A stretch of 43,509 nt of DNA, taken from an uncultured Acetatifactor sp. GTDB taxonomy: Bacteria; Bacillota; Clostridia; Lachnospirales; Lachnospiraceae. Made by a program: the position numbers and the translations under genes. Positions 16,168 through 25,003 of the stretch are shown in pieces; position 1 is the stretch's first letter; each line of letters begins with the position of its first letter. The stretch is taken from assembly GCA_910589035.1 (NCBI GenBank), contig CAJUSI010000008.1, positions 1-43,509 of the forward strand, read 5' to 3'. The notes under the pieces are model-generated. The model searched no databases. It saw nothing but the letters and a program-made list of their open reading frames with translations, and was not told the DNA's origin.

Positions 16168-16198
16168 GGCAGAGCTCCCGCACCGGGAAATCTCTGCC
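16168..16198 (-). terminator. Terminator ending the carbohydrate locus
   Basis: GGCAGAG (16168-16174) pairs with CTCTGCC (16192-16198), with an inner CCCG/CGGG pair. On the minus strand the stem is followed by TTTTTAT (16167-16161). It lies about 38 bases after the SGNH hydrolase stop and is a good intrinsic terminator for the large minus-strand locus. On the plus strand it follows the Rpn remnant. Confidence 0.75.
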
Positions 16199-16236
16199 CT
16201 TTCCATCCATCCTAACCCGAATAACCCAGCCCCCAT

Positions 16237-16893
16237 CTACCTCCTGCCATAATCGAAATCACATTGATCCAGAAACGCTCTGGCCATCAGCGTCGCGCCG
16301 ATCTGATTGGGATGCACCCTGTCCCAGGCAATCCGGGAGGAATGACGGATACTGCAATACTCCTCATACATCTTCTGAAAATCCACAAAGCGGCAGCCGT
16401 ATTCCTCCGCCAGCTTCCTGCAGATTTCCACATACTCGTCCATTCTGGCCCGCATCGCATCCCGGCGGTTGGGCTCCATGTAATAAGGAGACAGGATAAA
16501 AATCCCCTTGACACTGTCCTTCACCGCCAGAATCATCTTCCTGATATTCTCCTCATACTCCTCCGGCAGCACATGGTGCTCCGCCAGAGCCGGGCAGTCA
16601 AACTGCCGCCAGACATCGTTTATCCCGATGCAGATGGAGACCCAGTCCGGATGCAGATCCACCACATCCCTCTGAAATCTGGCCAGCAGATCCCTGCTGC
16701 TGTTCCCCGAAACCCCGGAATTCGTAATCCGCAGATTTACCTCCGGGTAAAACGCCGTCAGCAGATTCTCCAGCACCCGCACATATCCCATACCCAGGCT
16801 GTCACCAAGTCCCTCTCCCACGGGCTGTACGCTTCCCATATCGGTAACCGAATCCCCCGCGAAGACAATCCTGTCCATATTTTCAAAAATCAT
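16237..16893 (-). CDS. SGNH/GDSL-family hydrolase (esterase-like), copy 1
   Basis: A 218-residue cytosolic hydrolase of the SGNH superfamily, probably removing acetyl or other acyl groups from sugars. Block I is FAGDSVTD with nucleophile S15. The Gly block is TNSGVSGNSSRDL, block III is CIGINDVW (Asn), and block V is DRVHPN with D191 and H194. All four SGNH residues are present. There is no signal peptide. The ATG at 16891-16893 has AAGGAG upstream. It is the last gene of the carbohydrate locus. Its final 72 coding bases, with flanking sequence, recur next to hsdR (8503-8586). Confidence 0.9.
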   Translation of the reverse strand: MIFENMDRIVFAGDSVTDMGSVQPVGEGLGDSLGMGYVRVLENLLTAFYPEVNLRITNSGVSGNSSRDLLARFQRDVVDLHPDWVSICIGINDVWRQFDCPALAEHHVLPEEYEENIRKMILAVKDSVKGIFILSPYYMEPNRRDAMRARMDEYVEICRKLAEEYGCRFVDFQKMYEEYCSIRHSSRIAWDRVHPNQIGATLMARAFLDQCDFDYGRR

Positions 16894-16935
16894 ACTATTC
16901 TCCTTTCCCTGTCTTTTCTTTCTCTAACGCACCCG

Positions 16936-17036
16936 ATACAGTCCAAATACTTTGCCTGCAACTGTACCTGCGCCCTAACCCGGACAAAGCGGAAGCAAAA
17001 TTTTCCAAAAAGCGCAAAATTTCATCGTGAAACGCT
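16936..17036 (-). repeat. Dispersed leader-like element, copy B
   Basis: Shares ATACAGTCC, CCCTAACCCGGA and GCAAAATTTTCC in the same order with 1262-1332, about 31 of 36 bases over the longest block. It lies between the GHL6-like gene stop and the SGNH hydrolase start, ending at the stop codon. It could be a promoter or leader for the SGNH gene. Confidence 0.4.
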
Positions 17037-19222
17037 CAATCCGTTTCCAAAACCGCCATCTGATGATTCTCCAGCCTGGGCACCGTAAAGCGCACGGCAT
17101 CTCCCTCCTGCACAAAGGAAACCTCCTCATGCTGCGGCTCCAGCCAAATGCCCCTCACCCTTTTCTCCGTCCTCAGTTCCACCTTGATATTGTACAGGGG
17201 TATAATATCCTCAATAACCTCCACCCCCTGCCCCCGCCTTACAGGGGAAGCATACAACAGATGCAATACCAGCCTTCCCTCCTGCCGGGTCAACGTGACA
17301 ATTCCCTGGGCGGGCAGACTTGTCCGCACCGTCCTACCCTCCCCCAGCAGCTCGTCCAGCACATGACAGACAATTCTTTTGCAGATCAGACTTCCGTTCT
17401 CCCCGTAATCCCGGAAAACATCCCAGGCAATATAAGCCCCTCTCTCATGCAGCACAATACCCGGCCCCGCGTCCTGCCGATTTCCGGGAGCGTGGGCATG
17501 AGAGCTGAAATGCCGCACTGTCCGGTTAAAATACGGATTCTCCAGGCCGGCCACCCTCTTCCCGGCCAGATTCTCAATCCGCTGAACCCTGCCGTTTATC
17601 AGAAAGGAAGTCCGCCCGAAAGGCTCCGGCTCAAAGTCGGGACATATGTAAGCGGGCGAAAACTCGCTCTCTCCCAGATACCGGATCCCGAGATCCAGGC
17701 CGAAATACGGTTTCTTCGATGCCCTCCCACTGAAATCCGCCTTCTCTGATACCGCCTGTCCAAAATCTGCCTGCTCCGATTCCGTCTGGTCGAAGTCTGT
17801 CCTCTCCGATACTGTCTTTCCAAAATCCCTCTTCTCCAATTTCGTCTGCCCGAAATACGATTCCTTCGATACTGCCTGGCCGCAATTTGAATCCTGTTCC
17901 TCCTCCGGATCCGGCGCTGCCATCACCCCGGAAGTCCCGCTGAGCATCACCTTCCCACCCTCATCCAAATATTTCTGAAACTTGTCCCGGAGCCTCCCGT
18001 CCAGTTCTATATTGTCCGGCAATATAATCACCTTATATCCCCCGAACGCCGCGTCAGCATCTATAGCATCGAACAAATACTTCCCCTCCAGCAAAATCCT
18101 TGTACACCCCGCATCCCCGGTCCCCACGCCCCCGGTCTGTCCCGTGCCGAATTTCCTGCTCTGCCGATAATTCTCCGCCGCCTCCTGGCTGAAAATAGCC
18201 ACATCGGCAACATTCACCGCCCCCGCAAGCCAGGGCTCCTTTTCCTCCAGCTCCCCGTACGCCGCCCCGATGAGCTCATAAGTAACCGGATCCATCCGCC
18301 CGCAGGGATGAAGCTGATCCCCCACGGAACACCCGGCCCCGCTGGCCGCCGCCAGAGCGGCCTCATACCGCAGCGCGTTGGGATGCTTAAAGCCCCCGAA
18401 CTCCCCCCAGGACCTGTGAAATTTCCCCGTCATCCCCACCATTTCCATCCCCAGCGTCCGGCCGTAAGCCGCGGACAGAGGAAAATGATCATACCCCCAT
18501 CCCCCCGTGGGCAGACTCTCCAGCTCCAGATGCGTATTATAAAACGCAAGATCCCGCCGCCCCCGCCTCAGATGCCCGCTGTTGTGAAACACCGGCAGCC
18601 CCGGCTTCACCCGGTCAATGCGCTCGCGTACCCTCTCCGCATATTCCGCGTACACCCTCTCCGCCAGCCCATAAACCTCCGCCTCGTCATAAGGGTCCCG
18701 CCCCTCCTCCCGCAGCCTGCGCATACAATTCTGGCAGTAACAGGGCGCCACCCCCACAATATCCAGGAAAATCCCGTCCGCATCATACCTCTCGCAGACC
18801 TCCTCAATCTGCCTCAAAAGATACTCCAGATAAGGCGAATTAAAACACATCCTGTGATACCCCGGCTGAGAAAAATCCCTGGCCCAGGTAGTGCTCTCAT
18901 CCCTGTTTCGGATAAGCCATTCCGGATGCCGCCCGGCCATCTTCTCATCCAGCCCCGCGGAGAGATACACCGGCGTCCGCACCCTGATCTCATGAGCCGC
19001 CTCCATCTGCGCCCCCAGCAAATCAAACTTCAGATTGGGATGCATCTCATTGGCCTCCGAAGGATGATAAGCCCACCCGTGATGACATTTGGAAAAAAGC
19101 GTGATGGAATCCACATGCCCCTTCCTCAGCGCCTCCTGAAAATTTTCCTTTGAATAATCCTTCCCGATATCCGGAATCTCCTCACTGGTGTGAAAATCCA
19201 GATGCACCTGTCTGTAGCGCAT
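17036..19222 (-). CDS. GHL6-type glycoside hydrolase, GH151 alpha-L-fucosidase-like
   Basis: A 728-residue TIM-barrel hydrolase. The opening RYRQVHLDFHTSEEIPDIG is the hallmark of the hypothetical glycosyl hydrolase 6 family, which includes GH151-like proteins. Barrel motifs follow: DADGIFLDIVG, CYCQNCM (a Cys pair), VFHNSGH and GYDHFPLSAAYGR. A beta-galactosidase-trimerisation/GATase-like domain comes next (DVAIFSQEA...KVIILPDNIELD...GGKVMLSGTSG) and then a beta-sandwich tail. No signal peptide, so it probably acts inside the cell on imported oligosaccharides. A 60-residue array of six 10-residue repeats is inserted just after the trimerisation domain. The ATG at 19220-19222 has GAGGAG upstream. 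Fucosidase activity is a guess from family resemblance. Confidence 0.82.
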   Translation of the reverse strand: MRYRQVHLDFHTSEEIPDIGKDYSKENFQEALRKGHVDSITLFSKCHHGWAYHPSEANEMHPNLKFDLLGAQMEAAHEIRVRTPVYLSAGLDEKMAGRHPEWLIRNRDESTTWARDFSQPGYHRMCFNSPYLEYLLRQIEEVCERYDADGIFLDIVGVAPCYCQNCMRRLREEGRDPYDEAEVYGLAERVYAEYAERVRERIDRVKPGLPVFHNSGHLRRGRRDLAFYNTHLELESLPTGGWGYDHFPLSAAYGRTLGMEMVGMTGKFHRSWGEFGGFKHPNALRYEAALAAASGAGCSVGDQLHPCGRMDPVTYELIGAAYGELEEKEPWLAGAVNVADVAIFSQEAAENYRQSRKFGTGQTGGVGTGDAGCTRILLEGKYLFDAIDADAAFGGYKVIILPDNIELDGRLRDKFQKYLDEGGKVMLSGTSGVMAAPDPEEEQDSNCGQAVSKESYFGQTKLEKRDFGKTVSERTDFDQTESEQADFGQAVSEKADFSGRASKKPYFGLDLGIRYLGESEFSPAYICPDFEPEPFGRTSFLINGRVQRIENLAGKRVAGLENPYFNRTVRHFSSHAHAPGNRQDAGPGIVLHERGAYIAWDVFRDYGENGSLICKRIVCHVLDELLGEGRTVRTSLPAQGIVTLTRQEGRLVLHLLYASPVRRGQGVEVIEDIIPLYNIKVELRTEKRVRGIWLEPQHEEVSFVQEGDAVRFTVPRLENHQMAVLETD
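17701..17880 (-). repeat. In-frame 30-bp tandem repeat in the GHL6-like gene
   Basis: Six 30-bp units begin at 17701, 17731, 17761, 17791, 17821 and 17851, with a seventh partial unit at 17881. They encode ten-residue units such as SEQADFGQAV, SEKADFSGRA, SERTDFDQTE, LEKRDFGKTV and SKESYFGQTK. The phenylalanine is invariant. The sixth runs into the native FGLDLGIRYLGE strand, which suggests the unit arose from it. Identity between units is clear but imperfect, so the array is not brand new. Confidence 0.92.
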
Positions 19223-19477
19223 TCTCCGCTCCTCCTCTTCCCTTGCTTCCCCAGGAACTCTCCCGCGCCGACAGTAAACCGGCTCCCTGTCCCCTGGTGG
19301 TTTTCATTTATTCCTTTGCACAGACCTCCATTATCCATCTCACAACTTCAAATCTCCAGGCCCTGTTTTTAGGGGGTGCTGGTTCTGATGATACAGAGTT
19401 CTCTTTTAGACGTAAAACAATAATTTTCTGCACTCCGCCGTATTTCACAATATCTTTCCATAACTCATTCTCCGGAA

Positions 19478-21739
19478 TCAGCCGGCGGAATCCTCTATCG
19501 GAACCACCTCCACATCCTCATTGCTCCTGATAGTAATCCGGTACATCCTCCCCCGGAACCGCCGCGTCACCACCGCCGGCAGCAGCTCCTCCGGCAGACA
19601 GGGCTTCACCGTCAGCCCCTCAAAAGAAGCCCGGATCCCCAACAGATACTGCGTGGCCGCCAGATACATCCACGCCGCCGTCCCCGTCAGCCAAGACACA
19701 TTCGCCAGCCCGAACCGATCACTCTCCGGCCCGAAAATATTCGAGGAATACACATAGGGCTCCGCCCGATACCTCTCCTCCCCCGCCCTCCTCTGGGCCG
19801 CCATGGGCAGCAGCTGCCGGTAATACTTCCAGGCATTCTCACTCCTCCCCAACATACACTCCGCGATCACGGCCCAGGTATTGGCATGACAGAATACACT
19901 GCCGTTCTCCCCACACCCCTTATTGTAATAAGTCAGCGGATCCTCCTTCGAAGGATAATCCTCCATGGCCGGCCAGATCTTCCGGATCCCCAGCTCCGTG
20001 TCCAGATACCGCTTCACACTGTCCATGGCCGCCAGCTGCTTCTCCCGATCCCCCAGCCCGCTGATCACCGACCAGGTCTGCGTATTCAGCCAGATCTTCG
20101 CCTGGGGCTCCCGGGCGGAACCGATGATCACCCCCTCATCCGTGATACACCGCCGGAACCACTCCCCGTCCCAGCCCAAACCATTGACCGCCTGCCGCTG
20201 CGCCTCCCGAAGCCTTATGTACTCCCCGCGCTCCTCCCCCAGAAGCGCCGCCAGCTCCTCCATCATGCCCAGCACCGCGCCGAACTGCATTCCCGTCCAG
20301 ATACTCTCCCCCTTCCCCTTCCTGCACACCTTATACAGCATATCATTCCAGTCCGAATGCAGCATCAGTGGAAAACCGTTTTCCCCCATATGACAGGCAG
20401 TGAACTCCACAGACCTCCGGATATGCTCCCAGACACTCCCCTCCCCGCCGTCATAATAAGGCGCCGTCTCAAACAGATAATCCAGCCGCCCCTCCTCCAT
20501 CACCACATGATACACATCCATGACCAGCCACAGATGATTGTCCGAATGAACCCGCGTCACCGGCTCCCACCCCTCCTTGGGAAAGAAATAATGATTACAA
20601 TGCCCGTCCCGGTACTGCTGGGTAAACAACAGACGCAGCTTCTCCTTCGCCCTCCCCACATCCAGAGGAATCATGGCCAGAATATCCTGCGCCGTATCCC
20701 GCATCCCCACACCCCGGAAAGTCCCCGTGGCATAATAACTGATATTCCTGGAAAACTGGAAATTCCGCTCCACCTGATAAGGATTCCAGATATTGATCAT
20801 AGTCTCCGCGTCCCCGTCCGGCAGCCTGCACTGAAAGCCCGACAGAAACGCCTCCCACCGGGCCTCCAGCCCTGCCGCCGCCCGCTCCGCAAAGCCAGCC
20901 CCCCGGCACCTGGAAACCCTCTCCCGGATTTCCTCCTCCGTCATCCCAGTCCCCAGGAAAATTCGGACCTTCCTCTCCTCCCCGGCCTTCAAATCCAGAT
21001 CCAGCTGCAGCGCAAAACAGGGATCCCCGCCCCGCAGGGAAGAACCGGACAAATGCCCCCGCTCCACCCCCAAAGGATTCTCCTCGCTCCGATAACTCCC
21101 CACAAAGACATCCCTGTCACAATCGAAAGAAGTGACATCTGTGTCACATGCAAAAAAGACCAGAGGCGTCTCCGAGGGCCTGGGCTGATCCTCCACCCCA
21201 TAACGATAGACCAGGATATCCCCCAGAGCATAACAGGCCAGCTGATGCTTATTATAACACTGCCACTGTATCTCCCGCAAGAACTCCATCATCCCCAGCT
21301 CCACATAGGGGAAGACCTGCACCCGCCTGTCCCTGTCGGAACAAAAGCTCATATCCCAGATCATGGCGTTCTCCTCCGCCCCCACCAGATAGAGAGCGCT
21401 CACCCTTAACCCCTTCCGCTCCGCCTCAAAGCCCGTGCGCCCCATACCGTGAAACCCACTCCACCTCTCCGGCTTCACCGGACAGGGCTCACAGGTGGGA
21501 CACCAGACCTCCTCCCCGTCCCGGATATAAGTGTAGAAACCGCTCCGGTCCATGGGCAGATGAAAGAAACGATAATGATTGATTCTCCAGATCTGGGGCG
21601 ATTTGTAAAAAGCCACCCCGCCCCCCGCCTGGGAAATCATCACATGAAAAGTACCGTTGGACAGATAATTCATCCATGGCGTGGGCGTGCGGTAATCGTC
21701 AAACACAATCCGCCTGTTCTCATTCTCAAACCGATACAT
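19478..21739 (-). CDS. GH94-like glycoside phosphorylase
   Basis: A 753-residue protein with the GH94 (formerly GT36) layout. An N-terminal beta-sandwich (NGTFHVMISQAGGGVAFY) is followed by an (alpha/alpha)6 barrel and a C-terminal beta-sandwich. Diagnostic blocks are GVGMRDTAQDILAM (345-356), HSDWNDM with the probable general acid D463, and SWLTGTAAWMY near the end. GH94 enzymes split beta-linked disaccharides with phosphate to give a sugar-1-phosphate and save ATP. The preference cannot be read here. It has no signal peptide. The ATG (21737-21739) lies inside the end of the SGNH gene (14-base overlap) with AGGAGG 6 bases upstream, so it is co-translated. Confidence 0.85.
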   Translation of the reverse strand: MYRFENENRRIVFDDYRTPTPWMNYLSNGTFHVMISQAGGGVAFYKSPQIWRINHYRFFHLPMDRSGFYTYIRDGEEVWCPTCEPCPVKPERWSGFHGMGRTGFEAERKGLRVSALYLVGAEENAMIWDMSFCSDRDRRVQVFPYVELGMMEFLREIQWQCYNKHQLACYALGDILVYRYGVEDQPRPSETPLVFFACDTDVTSFDCDRDVFVGSYRSEENPLGVERGHLSGSSLRGGDPCFALQLDLDLKAGEERKVRIFLGTGMTEEEIRERVSRCRGAGFAERAAAGLEARWEAFLSGFQCRLPDGDAETMINIWNPYQVERNFQFSRNISYYATGTFRGVGMRDTAQDILAMIPLDVGRAKEKLRLLFTQQYRDGHCNHYFFPKEGWEPVTRVHSDNHLWLVMDVYHVVMEEGRLDYLFETAPYYDGGEGSVWEHIRRSVEFTACHMGENGFPLMLHSDWNDMLYKVCRKGKGESIWTGMQFGAVLGMMEELAALLGEERGEYIRLREAQRQAVNGLGWDGEWFRRCITDEGVIIGSAREPQAKIWLNTQTWSVISGLGDREKQLAAMDSVKRYLDTELGIRKIWPAMEDYPSKEDPLTYYNKGCGENGSVFCHANTWAVIAECMLGRSENAWKYYRQLLPMAAQRRAGEERYRAEPYVYSSNIFGPESDRFGLANVSWLTGTAAWMYLAATQYLLGIRASFEGLTVKPCLPEELLPAVVTRRFRGRMYRITIRSNEDVEVVPIEDSAG

Positions 21740-22391
21740 AACCCGCCTCCTTCACACAACGAACCCACTCCTCCGCCAACAGCCCGTTCCCCGCCAGCGT
21801 CAGATGCACCCCGTCCACCGACCAGTGGGAAGCCGGCGCCTTTTCACAGGCCCTGGCAAAAAGCTCCAGCGAAGGCACAAGCAAAGCCCCGTATTTCTCC
21901 GCCAGATCCCGCACCACACCGGCCCGCTCCCGGACCTGCCCGTACCACTCCTCCCAGCCCTCGATGATATCCACCCCGTACTCCACCTCCTCAGGCCGGA
22001 GCTTACACAGAAAAGGCTCGCACAACACCAACTTCGCCTGGGGCTTCTCCTTTTTCACCTCATACAGCATTCTATCATAAATAAAAGCAAATTTCTCCGC
22101 GTCCGCCCCCCTGTTCATGCGCAGCTGAAACCCCACATCGTTGACCCCGCAGAGAATACTCAGAATGTCGAACTCCTCGTTCAGCGTATCCTCAATCCAC
22201 CGGGCGTACAGATCCATAATCCGGTTGCCGTTGACCCCGTGATTGGCCACCTGAATCTGCGGATTCCGGCTGGTCAGATAAGCCGCCGCCATATTCACAT
22301 ACCCGATCCCAAGCCTCCGCAAAGGATCCTTCCCCTCCTTATCCCTGCACGCATCCGTCAGGGAATCCCCCTGAAAAAGTATCTTTGTCAT
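21726..22391 (-). CDS. SGNH/GDSL-family hydrolase, copy 2
   Basis: A 221-residue cytosolic SGNH hydrolase unrelated in detail to copy 1. Block I is FQGDSLTD (S10), the Gly block is NHGVNGNRIMDL, block III is LCGVNDVG and block V is DGVHLTLAG (D193, H196). The ATG at 22389-22391 has AGGAG 9 bases upstream. A GTG two codons earlier lies too close to that site. It overlaps the GH94-like gene, so the two should be made together. It probably removes acyl groups from the oligosaccharide before phosphorolysis. Confidence 0.9.
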   Translation of the reverse strand: MTKILFQGDSLTDACRDKEGKDPLRRLGIGYVNMAAAYLTSRNPQIQVANHGVNGNRIMDLYARWIEDTLNEEFDILSILCGVNDVGFQLRMNRGADAEKFAFIYDRMLYEVKKEKPQAKLVLCEPFLCKLRPEEVEYGVDIIEGWEEWYGQVRERAGVVRDLAEKYGALLVPSLELFARACEKAPASHWSVDGVHLTLAGNGLLAEEWVRCVKEAGYVSV

Positions 22392-22511
22392 ATTCACTCT
22401 CTCCTTCCTTATTTTTCATGGCAACATCAAAATTCTGCATCCGGCACCCGCTCCTCAGAGAATCCTCCGTCGTATGAGTATCCCTGCCTTCCGTGGGCTT
22501 CGGCCAGTCAC

Positions 22512-24710
22512 TTACCGTTTTTCATTCTCCAGTCTCCCGATTTTCTCCACAGGAATCTCCGGGAAATCCTCCCGTGGATGCCGGAATTTCAACGTAAGCT
22601 CATCAAAATCCGCTTCCTCCGCGGAAGCATAAACCGGATTCCTTCCAATCTCATTGAAATCATACACCGACTGCGCAATCTCCCCCAACGAACCGCCGGA
22701 GCCGATGACGATATTATTCTCCAGAACCACATTGGCCGGATTCACGGGGAAATCCGCCTCCTGCGCCCGCGCAAAATCCGTGGTCACCCTCGCCAGCGTC
22801 GGATATCGCTCCCTCCAGATTTCACTCCTGTAAGGAACCGCCGCCAGCTTCCTCCAATGAGGCGCCTCCGGCCCCGCGCAGGAAGCCCGCGCCCAGCCCC
22901 CGTGGAAAAACCCCTCCCGGTTCCGGTCGTCATAAGAAACAGGCGCAACACACTCCCCCAGAATCAGATTACCCCGGATGACATTGTCCCGGCCGCCCCC
23001 CGCCAGAAAAGCCCGTCCCTTCACATTCCTCAGAATATTCCCGTAAGCCGTCTGCCCCGACAGACCGTCGTCCCAGTAAATCCCGTTGGGGGCGAACTCC
23101 CCGTCTCCCACATTTTCGATCAAATTATACCGGATGACCGTCCCGTGGGCCGCCCAGTCAAACCCGGAGTAAACGGCCCCCGCATCCCCGGAATGCTGCA
23201 CCACATCATGAATATAATTGTACTCGATCACATGCTCATTGCCCTCATAGGAGACCGCCAGATGAGGAGAACCGCAGATCTCATTGTGCTCGCAGCGATT
23301 GCCCACCCCCTGCAGGCGCACCCCCGCCTGATAAGTCCGGCAGACCCGGGCGAAATCATGTACAAAATTATTCCGCGCCGCATTCTCCCCGGGAATCAGC
23401 GCCTCCCGCTCCCCTCCGGTGAGATAAATACCGCCGCAGCCGGTATGGGAAACCTCGCAGTCCTCCGCCAGATTCCGGTATCCCGCCAGATCGATGCCAT
23501 GCACCGCCGCGTTCCTCACGGAAAGCCCCCGCAGCACATTGCCGTCTCCCCTCCCCTCCACGGCCGTATGCCTTACATTGGTCAGCCCAAATCCCTCAAA
23601 GGTCATATTGCAGGCCCCGGAAAGCTTTATCAGCGGCCTGTCCGCGACGGATATCTCGAACAGAGAATCCGCCCTCCCCCGGGGATACACATACAAGATC
23701 CCTTCCTTTCGATCTATCCAGAACTCTCCCGGCGCATCCAACTCCTCGGGAACATTATAAAAATAATACATTGCATCCCTGCGCGCCCCGAACCGGCTCA
23801 CAAATGCGGGAATGACTGCGCGTTTTTCCGTGCAGAATCTAACGGGTGTGGAGGAATCGGCCCAATCCCAATAAAAATAACCTGCCATCCACACTTCATC
23901 CGGTTCTCTCCAGCCCTTCACACTCTTGTTTGTCTCCCCGTCGGGTTTCCTCCAATCCTTCACACCCTCGTTCGTCTCTCTGGCGGGTTCCCTCCAATCC
24001 TTCACACGCTCGTTCGTCTCCCCGTCGGGTTCTCTCCAGCCCTTCACACGCTCGTTCGCTTCCCCGGCGAATTTTCCCCAGCCCTTGACACGCTCGTTTG
24101 TCTCCTCATCGATGATATACAGACCGCTCCGGTGATTCCGGCGCTCCTCCCAGCCCCGCCAGTAATTCTGGGGAGGAAATTCCGCCGCGTCCCCCACATC
24201 CGCCACATCCGCCAGCGTCAGCCACCCCTGATTCGGATACCTTGCCAGCGTCATCCGGCATCCGTCCTCAAAAACCTCCAAATTCACCCCCGAAGACACC
24301 CCGTCATACTTCCCGTCCGTGCTATAGCGTCCGATGGCATAGAGCGTCTCGTAGACCTCCCTGCTCACCCCATACCGCTTCAAATCGATGGCCCGCACCC
24401 TTTCGGCGGCCTCAGGACACAGCCGCGCCCGCATCTCCTCCGAAGGCTCCTCCGTCTCCCTGTAAGGGATTTGCACGCCTCCCGTAATCACCGCGTTCTC
24501 ACGGGTCAGATATGTATCCCCGCTGTCCGCCCGGTCAAATTCCAGACATTCCGTATAAACGCCCGCCTGCACCTCCACCGTCACGGGCTCCGAGCGTCTC
24601 CTTGCCGCATCCCTCGCCGCGGTGATAGTCCGAAATGGCAGTTCTTCCGTGCCCGGGTTGCGGTCGCTGCCCCCGGGACTTACAAATAAATCCGCCTTCC
24701 TCTCTTTCAT
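22512..24710 (-). CDS. Right-handed beta-helix protein, GH141-like
   Basis: A 732-residue protein starting with a DUF1565-type motif (LFVSPGGSDRNPGTEELPFR) and continuing as a parallel beta-helix. Repeated turns include GGIYLTGGEREALIPGENAA, NNFVHDFA, NRCEHNEI, IEYNYIHDV, SGDAGAVYSGFDW and NILRNVKG, with a sandwich motif before them (FWIDRKEGILYVYPRGR). This layout matches GH141-like proteins, which include a fucosidase and a xylanase; the activity here is unknown. No signal peptide is present. Residues near 200-270 hold a tandem array of five 14-residue repeats just before the native EVWMAGYFYWDWADS segment. The ATG at 24708-24710 has GGGAGG 4 bases upstream. Confidence 0.82.
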   Translation of the reverse strand: MKERKADLFVSPGGSDRNPGTEELPFRTITAARDAARRRSEPVTVEVQAGVYTECLEFDRADSGDTYLTRENAVITGGVQIPYRETEEPSEEMRARLCPEAAERVRAIDLKRYGVSREVYETLYAIGRYSTDGKYDGVSSGVNLEVFEDGCRMTLARYPNQGWLTLADVADVGDAAEFPPQNYWRGWEERRNHRSGLYIIDEETNERVKGWGKFAGEANERVKGWREPDGETNERVKDWREPARETNEGVKDWRKPDGETNKSVKGWREPDEVWMAGYFYWDWADSSTPVRFCTEKRAVIPAFVSRFGARRDAMYYFYNVPEELDAPGEFWIDRKEGILYVYPRGRADSLFEISVADRPLIKLSGACNMTFEGFGLTNVRHTAVEGRGDGNVLRGLSVRNAAVHGIDLAGYRNLAEDCEVSHTGCGGIYLTGGEREALIPGENAARNNFVHDFARVCRTYQAGVRLQGVGNRCEHNEICGSPHLAVSYEGNEHVIEYNYIHDVVQHSGDAGAVYSGFDWAAHGTVIRYNLIENVGDGEFAPNGIYWDDGLSGQTAYGNILRNVKGRAFLAGGGRDNVIRGNLILGECVAPVSYDDRNREGFFHGGWARASCAGPEAPHWRKLAAVPYRSEIWRERYPTLARVTTDFARAQEADFPVNPANVVLENNIVIGSGGSLGEIAQSVYDFNEIGRNPVYASAEEADFDELTLKFRHPREDFPEIPVEKIGRLENEKR
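23908..24117 (-). repeat. In-frame 42-bp tandem repeat in the beta-helix gene
   Basis: Five units, with CCTT anchors at 23915, 23957, 23999, 24041 and 24083, exactly 42 bp apart. They encode 14-residue units such as GETNERVKDWREPA, RETNEGVKDWRKPD and GETNKSVKGWREPD. The last unit runs into EVWMAGYF. Many homologues have a single RVK-x-W-x-x-P/D-x-x-W stretch here, so a native segment seems to have been amplified. Confidence 0.93.
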
Positions 24711-25003
24711 TCTGCCTCCCTTTGTCTGCTACATCCTCTCGAAATCTCTAAACCTTATTTTATGCGGCTCCCAAGACATCACTTTGATAAATTCCCCCGC
24801 ATTATACGGAAAAACCGAATCAGAAACCGCCGTTTTCGGCCAGAAGATTCCGAGAGACTATTGCTTAGATGCCCTCATCCTTCCGTTTCTCCGGTTCGCC
24901 GGCCCGCTTCTCTATGGCAAAATACTGCTCTCGGCCTGTCCGCGTCTGGAAGCCGCAGCAGAAACGACAGGAAAAGAACACACTCAGAGATGCCCGACAC
25001 TCT
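24711..25003. other. Short gap between two enzyme genes
   Basis: A 293-base gap with no gene, no clear terminator and no obvious promoter. It is not AT-rich in its left half and may be a leader for the beta-helix gene. Confidence 0.35.

Noticed and set aside
17701..17880. Regular 30-bp repeats that could suggest a CRISPR array
   Set aside because: Units are head-to-tail without spacers, diverge at many positions, encode an open frame inside an enzyme, and no cas gene is near.
19886..21409. 507-codon plus-strand frame opposite the GH94-like gene
   Set aside because: Antisense shadow with the same biased composition.
21804..24689. 961-codon plus-strand open frame opposite the GH94, SGNH and beta-helix genes
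   Set aside because: It is the antisense shadow of GC-rich genes with strong third-position bias: Pro/His/Arg-rich, no ribosome site and no family motif, while the minus strand has clear motifs throughout.
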